Source of the DNA: Bifidobacteriaceae bacterium
GTDB lineage: Bacteria > Actinomycetota > Actinomycetes > Actinomycetales > WQXJ01
Assembly (NCBI GenBank): GCA_031278665.1
Contig: JAITKC010000057.1
Coordinates: forward strand, 1-8,287
Length of the DNA: 8,287 bases
Direction of reading: 5' to 3'
This document shows, piece after piece, positions 1 through 5,634 of this stretch. The notes beneath the pieces are model-generated. The model was not told the DNA's origin. It saw only the letters and a program-made list of their open reading frames with translations, and ran no database searches. A program made the position numbers and the translations under genes. Each line of letters starts with the position of its first letter. The stretch's first letter is position 1.

Positions 1-383
1 ACTTGAGCACCGTCAACTTCTACACGTCTAACGACACCCGCGCCGCCTTCTTCGAAGACCTCGGCCTGGTCACGCCGGCGGCGGTGGCCGAAGCCGCGAA
101 AGCCGGGGAATTCGCCGGCGGCGTTAGCGCCGAACAGGTCGACCAGTTCGACGATGTCGAGTTGATCGTCACCTACGGCGACCAGGCGCTGGTCGACACC
201 TTGAAGGCCGACCCGCTGCTCTCGCAGATGCCCGCGATCGCCGGCGACGCGGTCGTCTTCCTCGACGGCTCCGGCCCGCTCGGCACCGCCGCCAACCCCA
301 CGCCGCTGGCAATCTCTTGGGTGCTTGAGGAATACGTCGCGATGCTCGCGGCAGCGGCTGGAGTCGCGGCCGCGACGAATTGA
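1..383 (+). CDS. Iron-siderophore ABC transporter substrate-binding protein, C-terminal part (5' end outside window)
   Basis: C-terminal lobe of a FepB/FecB-type periplasmic-binding protein, which in Gram-positives is usually a lipoprotein that captures a ferric siderophore and delivers it to a FecCD permease. The reading frame is open to the window edge, so the TTG at 3 is most likely an internal Leu and not the start; the signal peptide and N-terminal lobe lie outside. Visible family features are the FYTSNDTRAAFFEDLGL stretch near the beginning, a segment ending in DPLLSQMPAIAGDAVVFLDG (typical 'PLL..LPAV..GRVVFVDG' of this family), and a final helix with PTPLAISWVLEEYVAML. The stop TGA overlaps the TTG start of the next gene by four bases, so it is translationally coupled to the permease. 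The promoter, and any iron-regulator (DtxR/IdeR) box, would be upstream of the window. The ligand cannot be told from this piece; the family call is firm mainly because of the permease and ATPase genes that follow. Confidence 0.85.
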   Translation, partial: LSTVNFYTSNDTRAAFFEDLGLVTPAAVAEAAKAGEFAGGVSAEQVDQFDDVELIVTYGDQALVDTLKADPLLSQMPAIAGDAVVFLDGSGPLGTAANPTPLAISWVLEEYVAMLAAAAGVAAATN

Positions 384-1462
384 CGCCGACCGCCTCGCCA
401 CCCGCCGGACCGGGAGCCCCGCCCGCGCCGGCCGCGCCGCCCGCGCCTTCGGCCGCCACTGCGCGGCCGCCGGCGGGCCGGCGGGTGGCCTGGTCGCTGG
501 CGCTGGTCGCGGCCTTGGCCGCGGCGGTCGCCGCCTCGATCGCGATCGGATCGCGCGAGGTGTCGCCAGCCGAGATCATGGCCGCCTTGGGCGGCTCCAC
601 CGACGGGCTGGGGACGGCGGCGGTGGCCAAACGAGTCGCCAGAACTGTTCTGGCCGTCCTGGTCGGCGCCTCGCTCGGACTGGCCGGAGGGGTGATGCAG
701 GGCGTCACCCGCAACCCGCTGGCCGATCCGGGCATTTTGGGTGTCAACATGGGCGCGTCGTTGGCGGTCGTCACCGGCATCGCCTGGTTCGGGTTGTGGA
801 CTTACACGGCGTTCATCTGGACGGCGATAATCGGGGCGGCGGTCACCGCCGTGTTCGTCTACGTCGTCGGATCGCTCTGAACAGGCGGCGCCACGCCGCT
901 CAAACTGGCCCTGGCCGGCGCCGCCACTTCGGCCGCCGCGGCCTCCTTCATCAGCGCCGTCGTGCTGCCCAGGGGGGACATCGCCGAAAGTGTGCGGTCG
1001 TGGCAGATCGGCGGCGTCGGCGGGGCCAGTTTCGACTCGATTAGCCAGGTCCTGCCTTTCCTCGCCGTCGGCGCCCTAGTCTGCCTGGTCTCCGCCCAGG
1101 CCCTCAATTCCCTGGCGCTGGGCGACGATATCGCCGCCAGCCTGGGCGAGCGGGTGTTCGCGGCGCGCGCCTTGGCGTCGCTGGGGGCGGTCCTGCTCTG
1201 CGGCGCCGCCACGGCGGTGGCCGGCCCGATCTCCTTTGTCGGACTTATCGTGCCGCACGCCTGCCGCTTGCTGTTCGGAGTCGATCACCGCTGGTTGCTG
1301 CCGCTGTCGGCGGTGGCGGGCGCTATCTTGGTGACCGCCTCAGACGTGATCGGACGGATCGTCGCCCGCCCCGACGAGGTCGACGTCGGCATCGTCACCG
1401 CCTTGTTGGGCGCCCCGTTCCTGATCGCGATTGTGCGCCGCCAGAGGATTCGAGAGCTGTGA
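380..1462 (+). pseudogene. FecCD-family siderophore ABC permease, first subunit, interrupted by an in-frame TGA
   Basis: Membrane permease of the BtuC/FecCD family, one half of the channel for ferric siderophore uptake. The whole frame from TTG 380 to TGA 1460-1462 codes for 360 positions, a normal length, but codon 167 (878-880) is TGA. Before the stop: an Ala/Pro-rich N-terminus (about residues 1-35), first membrane helix about 37-57, and the family signature RNPLADP at 111-117 followed by GILGVNMGAS. After it, in the same frame and with the same high third-position GC: TGGATPLKLALAGAA, then RSWQIGGVGG and the ATPase-contact region LALGDDIAASLG (about 245-256). A GTG at 962 could open the second half as a separate 166-residue ORF, but no ribosome site precedes it and it begins mid-protein. 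The TTG start overlaps the upstream stop (TTGA) and is probably coupled; V36 (GTG 485) is a less likely start. As read, it would yield only about half of the helices, so the importer would be non-functional unless the stop is read through or is a sequence error. Confidence 0.82.
878..880 (+). other. In-frame TGA within the first FecCD permease gene
   Basis: The frame reads G-S-L-stop-T-G-G-A-T-P. Family members typically read G-S-x-G-x-G-G-A-T-P here, so the stop falls on a glycine position and a single G-to-T change (GGA to TGA) explains it. TGA is used as the normal stop in the neighbouring genes (381-383, 1460-1462, 2506-2508, 3315-3317), so a genome-wide reassignment of TGA is not supported. 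Confidence 0.85.
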
Positions 1463-2508
1463 CAGCCCCCAACCGCGAACGGCCGGCGACCGCGCTTGTC
1501 GCCCTGGGCCGCGCCCGCCGCCAACGCCGGCGGCGGACCGCGCTGATCGTGTTGACTGCGCTGGCGCTGGCCACTTTCGCGGCCAGTTTGATGGTCGGGC
1601 AGATCTCATATCCGCCCGATGTCGTGTTGGACGTGATCCTGGGGCGGGAGGCGCCCGGCGCCTCGTTCACAGTCGGCCGGCTGCGCCTGCCGCGAGCGGT
1701 GCTGGCGGTGCTCACCGGGGCGAGTTTCGGCATCGGCGGCGTCACCTTCCAAACTATGCTCCGCAACCCGCTGGCCTCGCCCGACATTATCGGCATAAGT
1801 TCCGGGGCGAGCGCCGCCGCGGCCTTCGCCATCGTGATCCTGGGCCTTAGCGGCGCGGCGGTCTCGGTCGTCGCCATCGTCGCCGGGCTGGCGGTCTCCT
1901 TGGCGATCTATCTGCTGTCGTTCCGCGACGGGGTGGCCGGCACGCGGCTGGTGCTCATCGGCATCGGCGTCGCGGCGATGCTCGACTCGGTGACGGCCTT
2001 CGTGCTCGACAAGGCCCCGCAATGGCGCCTGCAAGAGGCCATGCGCTGGCTCACCGGCAGTCTGAACGGCGCGTCGTGGGGCGACGTGGCGCCGGTCCTG
2101 GCCGCGTTAGTTGTGTTCGGTCCGCTCCTGGCCGGCCAGGCGCGCAACCTTTCGTTACTCCAATTGGGGGACGATGCCGCCTCGGCCCTGGGGGTGCGGA
2201 CCGAACGCGCCCGCGTGCTGCTGATCGTGGCCGCCGTCGGCTTGATCGCCTTCGCCACCTCGGCGGCCGGGCCGATCGCCTTCGTGGCGTTTCTGTCCGG
2301 GCCGATCGCCGCGCGCGTCGTCGGACGGCACGGCTCGCCGCTGGCCCCGGCCGCGTTAGTCGGCCTGACGCTGGTGCTGGCGGCGGACTTGGTCGGCCAG
2401 TTCGCGTTCGGCACCCGCTATCCGGTCGGGGTCGTCACCGGCGCGCTCGGCGCGCCCTATCTGGTCTACCTCATAATCCGCGCCAACCGCACTGGAGGAT
2501 CCCTGTGA
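1459..2508 (+). CDS. FecCD-family siderophore ABC permease, second subunit
   Basis: Integral membrane permease (349 aa, normal for the family) that would pair with the preceding subunit to form the ferric-siderophore channel. A basic N-terminus (RARRQRRRR at about 18-26) precedes the first helix (about 28-47). The family signature RNPLASPDIIGISSGAS is at 102-118, and the cytoplasmic region that docks on the ATPase, LQLGDDAASALG, is at 234-245. Several further hydrophobic helices run to the C-terminus (YPVGVVTGALGAPYLVYLI). The GTG start overlaps the previous stop (GTGA) and has AGAGGA at 1443-1448, ten bases upstream, so this gene can be translated independently of the interrupted upstream gene if the mRNA survives. 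Its own stop overlaps the ATPase start in the same way. This subunit looks intact. Confidence 0.92.
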   Translation: MTAPNRERPATALVALGRARRQRRRRTALIVLTALALATFAASLMVGQISYPPDVVLDVILGREAPGASFTVGRLRLPRAVLAVLTGASFGIGGVTFQTMLRNPLASPDIIGISSGASAAAAFAIVILGLSGAAVSVVAIVAGLAVSLAIYLLSFRDGVAGTRLVLIGIGVAAMLDSVTAFVLDKAPQWRLQEAMRWLTGSLNGASWGDVAPVLAALVVFGPLLAGQARNLSLLQLGDDAASALGVRTERARVLLIVAAVGLIAFATSAAGPIAFVAFLSGPIAARVVGRHGSPLAPAALVGLTLVLAADLVGQFAFGTRYPVGVVTGALGAPYLVYLIIRANRTGGSL

Positions 2509-3317
2509 TCGCCGCCCATACCCTCAAGGCCAAAGCCCTTTGCCTGGGCTACCGGGATCTCCTGGTCATCGACGCGCTTGAGCTGGTCATCCCGCCGGGA
2601 AGGCTGACCGCGATAGTCGGCGCCAACGCCTGCGGAAAATCGACTCTGCTGCGCGCGATGTCGCGTTTGCTGGCGCCGCGATCAGGCGAAGTGGTTCTGG
2701 ACGGCAAACAGGTGCACCGGATCCCGACCAAAGAACTCGCCCGCACGCTTGGCCTGCTGCCCCAAACGCCGATCGCCCCGGACGGGATCACAGTCGCCGA
2801 CTTAGTCGGCCGCGGCCGCAGCCCCCACCGCCGGCCTTTGTCGCGTTGGAGTCGAGCCGACGACCAGGCGGTCGCCGCCGCCCTGGAGGCGACCGACACC
2901 CTCGATTTGGCGGATCGCGCGGTCGACGAACTTTCCGGCGGCCAGCGCCAACGGGTCTGGATCGCGATGGCCCTGGCCCAAGAGACGGATTTGCTGCTCC
3001 TGGACGAGCCCACCACCTTCCTCGACGTGGCGCACCAACTCGAGGTCCTCGACCTGTTGGCCGAATTGAACCGCGACCGCGGAACAACGATCATCATGGT
3101 CCTGCACGACCTCAACTTGGCCGCCCGCTACGCCGACCACCTGGTGGCGATCGCGGGCGGCCGAGTCCACAGCGCCGGCCCCGCCGAAGCCGTGCTCACC
3201 CCGGCGACGATCCGCGCGGTCTTCGGCGTTGACAGCCAGGTGATCGTTGACCCGACCTCCGGGCGCCCCTTGATGTTGCCGATCGGTCGCCGCCGCCCTT
3301 CGCCCGCCGCCGCCTGA
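2505..3317 (+). CDS. Iron-siderophore ABC transporter ATP-binding protein (FecE/FepC type)
   Basis: Cytoplasmic ATPase subunit (270 aa) that drives the FecCD permeases. All ABC motifs are present in order: A-loop Tyr16, Walker A GANACGKST at 39-47, Q-loop Gln87 (LLPQ), signature LSGGQ at 143-147, Walker B LLLLDEP at 163-169, D-loop LDVAHQ at 173-178 and switch His201 (VLHDLN). The phrase DEPTTFLDVAHQLEVL is typical of the FecE/FepC siderophore subgroup. The start is the GTG overlapping the previous stop (GTGA), with a strong GGAGGA at 2494-2499 five bases upstream; the same frame runs open further upstream inside the permease gene, but that part is a shadow of the other frame. The gene ends with a short Arg/Pro/Ala tail. 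It is the last gene of the operon. Confidence 0.95.
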   Translation: MIAAHTLKAKALCLGYRDLLVIDALELVIPPGRLTAIVGANACGKSTLLRAMSRLLAPRSGEVVLDGKQVHRIPTKELARTLGLLPQTPIAPDGITVADLVGRGRSPHRRPLSRWSRADDQAVAAALEATDTLDLADRAVDELSGGQRQRVWIAMALAQETDLLLLDEPTTFLDVAHQLEVLDLLAELNRDRGTTIIMVLHDLNLAARYADHLVAIAGGRVHSAGPAEAVLTPATIRAVFGVDSQVIVDPTSGRPLMLPIGRRRPSPAAA

Positions 3318-3325
3318 CGACGATG

Positions 3326-3359
3326 CCGCCGGGCAAGCCGACCCGTCGCGCCCGGGCGG
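3326..3359 (+). terminator. GC-rich hairpin after the siderophore operon
   Basis: CCGCCGGGC (3326-3334) pairs with GCCCGGGCGG (3350-3359), nine pairs with one bulged G, and a 15-base loop. It begins eight bases after the ATPase stop. There is no T tract behind it, which is common for actinobacterial terminators but leaves the call weak. The rest of 3360-3507 shows no supported gene. Confidence 0.35.
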
Positions 3360-3507
3360 GCAGGTGATCCGGCGTTTGGCCGGACGCGGCTGCGAAGAAC
3401 TGCGGTCGGCGCGTCAGGCGCCCTGGCGCATTCGCGCGTCCGGCATTCGCCTGATCCTGCGAGCCACGCGAGGATACTGGCCCGGGCCGGCCCGGTCCGT
3501 CAACAAC

Positions 3508-3539
3508 TGTAAAGACCCTGGCCGCAGGCCTGGCTGCGG
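3508..3539. repeat. Copy 1 of a TGTAAAGAC + hairpin element
   Basis: TGTAAAGAC (3508-3516), five bases, then a hairpin CCGCAG-GCCTGG-CTGCGG (3522-3539). A closely similar arrangement occurs in the same orientation at 4096-4140. The two lie on either side of the DUF2200 gene. It could be a shared terminator form (reading on the - strand: hairpin then GTCTTTACA) or a small dispersed repeat. Confidence 0.4.
3522..3539 (-). terminator. Hairpin directly behind the DUF2200 stop
   Basis: A six-pair perfect stem CCGCAG/CTGCGG with a six-base loop, extendable by two G-T pairs, starts right at the TAA stop of the - strand gene. Downstream on that strand is a short TCTTT. It lies between converging genes and may act on both strands. 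Confidence 0.45.
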
Positions 3540-3887
3540 TTAGGCGCGCAGGATCTTTGCCAGGGGGCGACCCTTTGCGAGCTCGTCGACCAGTTTGTCG
3601 AGCCGGCGGATCTTCTGCAGCAGCGGGTCCTCGACCGCCTCGACCCGGACGCCGCAGACGCTACCGGTGATCTTGGACGCGTTCGGGTTGAGCGCCGGGG
3701 CGGCGGCGAAGAACTCCGCGAAACTGGCTTGGCCGGCGATTTGCCGGCCGAGGGCGGGACCGTCGTAGCCCGTCAGCCACTGGATCACCGCGTCGACCTC
3801 TTGACGGGAGCGGCCCTTCTTTTCCGCCTTCTTGACGTAGGCCGGGTAGACGTCGCCAAAGCGCATGTCGGAGATTTTGGTTCTCAT
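3540..3887 (-). CDS. DUF2200 family protein
   Basis: A 115-residue conserved soluble protein of unknown function. It matches my memory of the DUF2200 family across its whole length: M-R-T-K-I-S-D-M at the start, FGDVYPAYVKKAEKKGR (10-26), a helix ending in the block VIQWLTGYD (34-42), FFAAAPALNPNA (59-70), ITGSVCGVRVE (73-83), and the highly typical C-terminus EDPLLQKIRRLDKLVDELAKG (86-106). No signal peptide or membrane segment is visible. I chose the ATG at 3887 because it has GGAGG (3898-3902 on the + strand as CCTCC) ten bases upstream and because homologs begin here; the frame extends to 3974, but that extension does not look like protein. It stands alone, converging on the siderophore operon, and nothing nearby suggests a role. 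A single Cys (78) lies in the most conserved block. Confidence 0.88.
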   Translation of the reverse strand: MRTKISDMRFGDVYPAYVKKAEKKGRSRQEVDAVIQWLTGYDGPALGRQIAGQASFAEFFAAAPALNPNASKITGSVCGVRVEAVEDPLLQKIRRLDKLVDELAKGRPLAKILRA

Positions 3888-4061
3888 GACTGGTGAGCCT
3901 CCGTTTCGCGGCGCCTGCGGCGGGCTCCGCCTTTCCGACAAATTGTGGCAGACCACCGCCCGCCAAAGCGCCAACCACCTCAGGCGAGCCGGGACGGCGG
4001 GACGGCGCAGGCCCTCGGCGGGCCGCCCGGCGCGGCGCCCAAGACGGCCACGTCATCGTCC

Positions 4062-4080
4062 GCTGTTTGAGCGGAACAGC
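4062..4080. repeat. Inverted repeat GCTGTT-N7-AACAGC, possible operator
   Basis: Perfect six-base arms at 4062-4067 and 4075-4080. An overlapping alternative stem, TCCGCT (4059-4064) with AGCGGA (4070-4075), excludes the first if both are in RNA. The element lies about 65 bases upstream of the TAGGGT -10 box, so it is more likely a protein-binding site or a - strand RNA structure than part of the + strand transcript. No regulator is recognised. Confidence 0.35.
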
Positions 4081-4095
4081 CGGCCAAGGCCGGAA

Positions 4096-4140
4096 TGTAA
4101 AGACGGATTCGCAGGTCGCCGGCGCCCAGCCGGCCTGCGG
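4096..4140. repeat. Copy 2 of the TGTAAAGAC + hairpin element
   Basis: TGTAAAGAC (4096-4104), five bases, then a long stem: CGCAGG (4110-4115) with CCTGCG (4134-4139), a three-base bulge TCG, and CCGGC (4119-4123) with GCCGG (4129-4133) around the loop GCCCA. Eleven pairs in all. Compared with the copy at 3508, the nonamer, the spacer length and the CGCAGG/CTGCGG arms are kept, while the inner part differs. On the - strand it would read as hairpin followed by GTCTTTACA, but no supported - strand gene lies upstream for it to terminate. Confidence 0.4.
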
Positions 4141-4144
4141 CGTG

Positions 4145-4150
4145 TAGGGT
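4145..4150 (+). promoter_or_regulatory. TAGGGT -10 element of a leaderless-type promoter
   Basis: TAGGGT followed by exactly seven bases and ATG (4158). This fits the TAnnnT -10 box of actinobacterial leaderless transcripts, where transcription begins at the A of the start codon. The only other TAGGGT in the window (7388-7393, - strand) has the same spacing to the DUF421 start. No convincing -35 hexamer is visible. Transcription from here would run into the trans-sulfuration gene. Confidence 0.45.
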
Positions 4151-4157
4151 GTCCGGC

Positions 4158-4235
4158 ATGACCATGACGCGCGGGCGGGCCGGCGGGGCCGGCCAGCGCC
4201 AAGGCGAGCGAATGCCCTTCGGCGCGTCGCGCTGA
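4158..4235 (+). CDS. Possible leaderless small ORF (25 aa) upstream of the methionine genes
   Basis: ATG at 4158 to TGA at 4233-4235, giving a 25-residue basic, Gly- and Arg-rich peptide that begins M-T-M-T-R and contains a third Met at position 19. It has no ribosome site, but it is placed seven bases behind TAGGGT, as expected for a leaderless start. It ends 113 bases before the trans-sulfuration gene, so it could be a leader peptide influencing that gene, or only the first AUG of an untranslated leader. It has no Cys, unlike the cysteine-rich leader peptides known for mycobacterial sulfur genes. No homolog is recognised and coding character cannot be judged at this length. Confidence 0.3.
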   Translation: MTMTRGRAGGAGQRQGERMPFGASR

Positions 4236-4348
4236 GGCCGTCCGTCATAATCTCCGGCGGGCGGGCGGGCCAGTCCGGCCAACCCAACGCAACCGCGCGG
4301 CGCGCCTGGCATAACCCCTTTTCAGCCAGCCAGCAAAGGACTCTTGAG

Positions 4349-5572
4349 ATGCGCTTTTCGACCCGATGTATTCATGGCTTCGGCCCCGCGCCAGACGCCA
4401 CCGGCGCGATTTCCACCCCCATTTACCAAACCGCGACCTTCGCCCATCCGGCGGTCGGCCAATCCACCGGATTCGACTACACCCGCGACGTCAACCCCAC
4501 CCGTTCCGCCTTCGAGTCCGCGATGGCATCGCTTGAGTCAGGCGCCGCCGCCTTCGCCTTCACCTCCGGGATGGCAGCGCTGGCGACTATCGCGGAACTA
4601 TTCGCACCCGGCGACCACCTGGTCGTCAGCGCCGACCTGTACGGCGGCACGCACCGCCTGTTCGCCGACGTGTCGGCCAAGAACGGCCTGTCCTTCGCCC
4701 GCGCCGCCACCGCCCGGGAGATCGCCGCGGCCATCACCCCGCGCACCGCCGCGGTCTTCGTCGAGACCCCCACCAACCCGATGATGCAGGTGGTGGACAT
4801 CGCCGCGGCGGCCGGCGCGGCCCACGCCGCCGGCGCCAAGCTGATAGTCGACAACACTTTCCTGACCCCCTATTTCCAGCGCCCAATCGAACTTGGGGCG
4901 GATATCGTGGTCCACTCCGCGACCAAGTATTTGGCCGGCCACAACGACACTTTGGCCGGCGTCGCGGTGGTGTCCGATGCCGTCTTGGGCGAACGCCTCG
5001 GGACGTTGCGCTGCACTTTGGGCGGGGCTTTGGCGCCTTTCGACTCGTGGCTGGCGCTGCGCGGGCTGAAGACCCTGGCTGTTCGCCTGGAGCGGCAGGC
5101 CGCCTCGGCGGCGGCCCTGGCGGCTTGGCTGGAGGGCCTTCAGGCCGTGCGCGAGGTCTACTATCCCGGGTTGGCCAGCCATCCCGACTTCGCCGTCTCC
5201 GAGCGCCAGGCCAGCGGGCACGGCGCGATGATCTCGTTCCGCGTCGCCGACCGGGCGACGGCCCACCGGGTCTTGTCGTCGGTCAAGATCATCCAGTTCG
5301 CCGAGTCGCTGGGCGGGACCGAATCGCTCATCACCTATCCGCTCACCCAAACCCACGCCGACGTGCCGGAAGCCCAACGGCTAGCGCTCGGGATCGACGA
5401 GACCCTGCTGCGCTTGTCGGTCGGCCTGGAGGACGCGCGCGACCTGGCTGACGATCTCGACGCCGCCTTGGCCGGCGGCGTCGGCCGAACCTCCCCCGCC
5501 CTCAAGACCCCCCGCCGAAACGCGGCCTCTGGCCCCGCGCCCGCGCTCCGCGGCGGCGACCGCGCATTTTAG
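4349..5572 (+). CDS. Trans-sulfuration PLP enzyme, probable cystathionine gamma-synthase (Cys/Met metabolism family)
   Basis: Cytosolic PLP enzyme of the Cys/Met metabolism family (407 aa). Members join an activated homoserine to cysteine to make cystathionine (gamma-synthase), or cleave cystathionine. Key sites: YTR at 44-46 (PLP phosphate contact from the neighbouring subunit), TSGMAA at 72-77, stacking Tyr98 in DLYGGT, Asp168 in VDNTF, Schiff-base Lys193 in HSATKYLAGHND, and Arg355 in RLSVGLED for the substrate carboxylate. ESLGGTESLITYP, followed by THADVP, is typical of the clostridial/actinobacterial MetB/MetC-like branch. Start: ATG with AAAGGA (4335-4340) eight bases upstream. The family fold ends near residue 374; the last 33 residues are an Ala/Pro/Arg-rich tail of no clear role. 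The next gene encodes a MalY-type beta-lyase and metX lies close by, so gamma-synthase (using O-acetylhomoserine) is the best guess. O-acetylhomoserine sulfhydrylase, gamma-lyase or beta-lyase cannot be excluded from sequence alone. Confidence 0.88.
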   Translation: MRFSTRCIHGFGPAPDATGAISTPIYQTATFAHPAVGQSTGFDYTRDVNPTRSAFESAMASLESGAAAFAFTSGMAALATIAELFAPGDHLVVSADLYGGTHRLFADVSAKNGLSFARAATAREIAAAITPRTAAVFVETPTNPMMQVVDIAAAAGAAHAAGAKLIVDNTFLTPYFQRPIELGADIVVHSATKYLAGHNDTLAGVAVVSDAVLGERLGTLRCTLGGALAPFDSWLALRGLKTLAVRLERQAASAAALAAWLEGLQAVREVYYPGLASHPDFAVSERQASGHGAMISFRVADRATAHRVLSSVKIIQFAESLGGTESLITYPLTQTHADVPEAQRLALGIDETLLRLSVGLEDARDLADDLDAALAGGVGRTSPALKTPRRNAASGPAPALRGGDRAF

Positions 5573-5576
5573 GCGG

Positions 5577-5598
5577 ACGCGCCGAAGCCGGCGCGTTT
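5577..5598 (+). terminator. Hairpin between the trans-sulfuration gene and the MalY-type gene
   Basis: A perfect eight-pair stem ACGCGCCG (5577-5584) / CGGCGCGT (5589-5596) with loop AAGC, four bases behind the TAG stop and followed by TT. The form suits an intrinsic terminator, although the T run is short. Only 38 bases separate it from the next ATG, which makes it a candidate for partial termination between two cooperating genes. Confidence 0.5.
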
Positions 5599-5634
5599 AG
5601 GCGCGGCGAGAGGCGGGACGTGGGAAACTGCATC

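Larger units (their letters stand above)
3888..4348. other. Divergent intergenic region with several hairpins and candidate promoters
   Basis: This 461-base region separates the DUF2200 gene (-) from the trans-sulfuration gene (+). The first part (3888-4050) holds the DUF2200 ribosome site and, on the - strand, a weak CACAAT -10-like hexamer (3942-3947) without a clear -35. From 4059 to 4140 there is a cluster of inverted repeats, listed separately, including CCGGC-CAAG-GCCGG at 4080-4093. A TAGGGT -10 element is at 4145 with a small ORF behind it. From 4236 to 4348 there is a CATAAT (4246-4251) with no good -35, a G-rich stretch of GGCG/GGGC units (about 4255-4270), and the ribosome site AAAGGA (4335-4340). 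I looked for a SAM-type riboswitch ahead of the methionine gene and did not find a convincing core. No tRNA or larger gene is supported. Confidence 0.6.

Noticed and set aside
380..880. TGA decoded as an amino acid genome-wide
   Set aside because: Several neighbouring genes end in TGA at the family-expected C-terminus and overlap the next start codon, so TGA clearly works as a stop here.
962..1462. Separate 166-residue permease gene starting at GTG 962
   Set aside because: It begins in the middle of a FecCD protein, has no ribosome site, and is in the same frame as the upstream half. It is the second part of one interrupted gene.
3482..3495. Perfect 14-base palindrome CCGGGCCGGCCCGG
   Set aside because: Made only of G and C, with overlapping shorter palindromes; such strings arise easily in this composition and it has no loop or context that suggests a role.
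3364..3543. A 59-codon + strand ORF between the siderophore operon and the DUF2200 gene
   Set aside because: No clear ribosome site, overlaps both hairpins, Arg/Gly-rich composition expected from random GC-rich DNA, and no family resemblance.
3980..4312. A 110-residue - strand ORF in the intergenic region
   Set aside because: No ribosome site at any of its ATG codons, no recognisable domain, and it runs across the inverted repeats and the + strand promoter candidate.
4236..4348. SAM riboswitch ahead of the trans-sulfuration gene
   Set aside because: A GGCCAACCC stretch recalled the CCGGCAACC core of SAM-I/SAM-IV, but the surrounding stems and the other conserved segments are absent. A covariance-model search would settle it.
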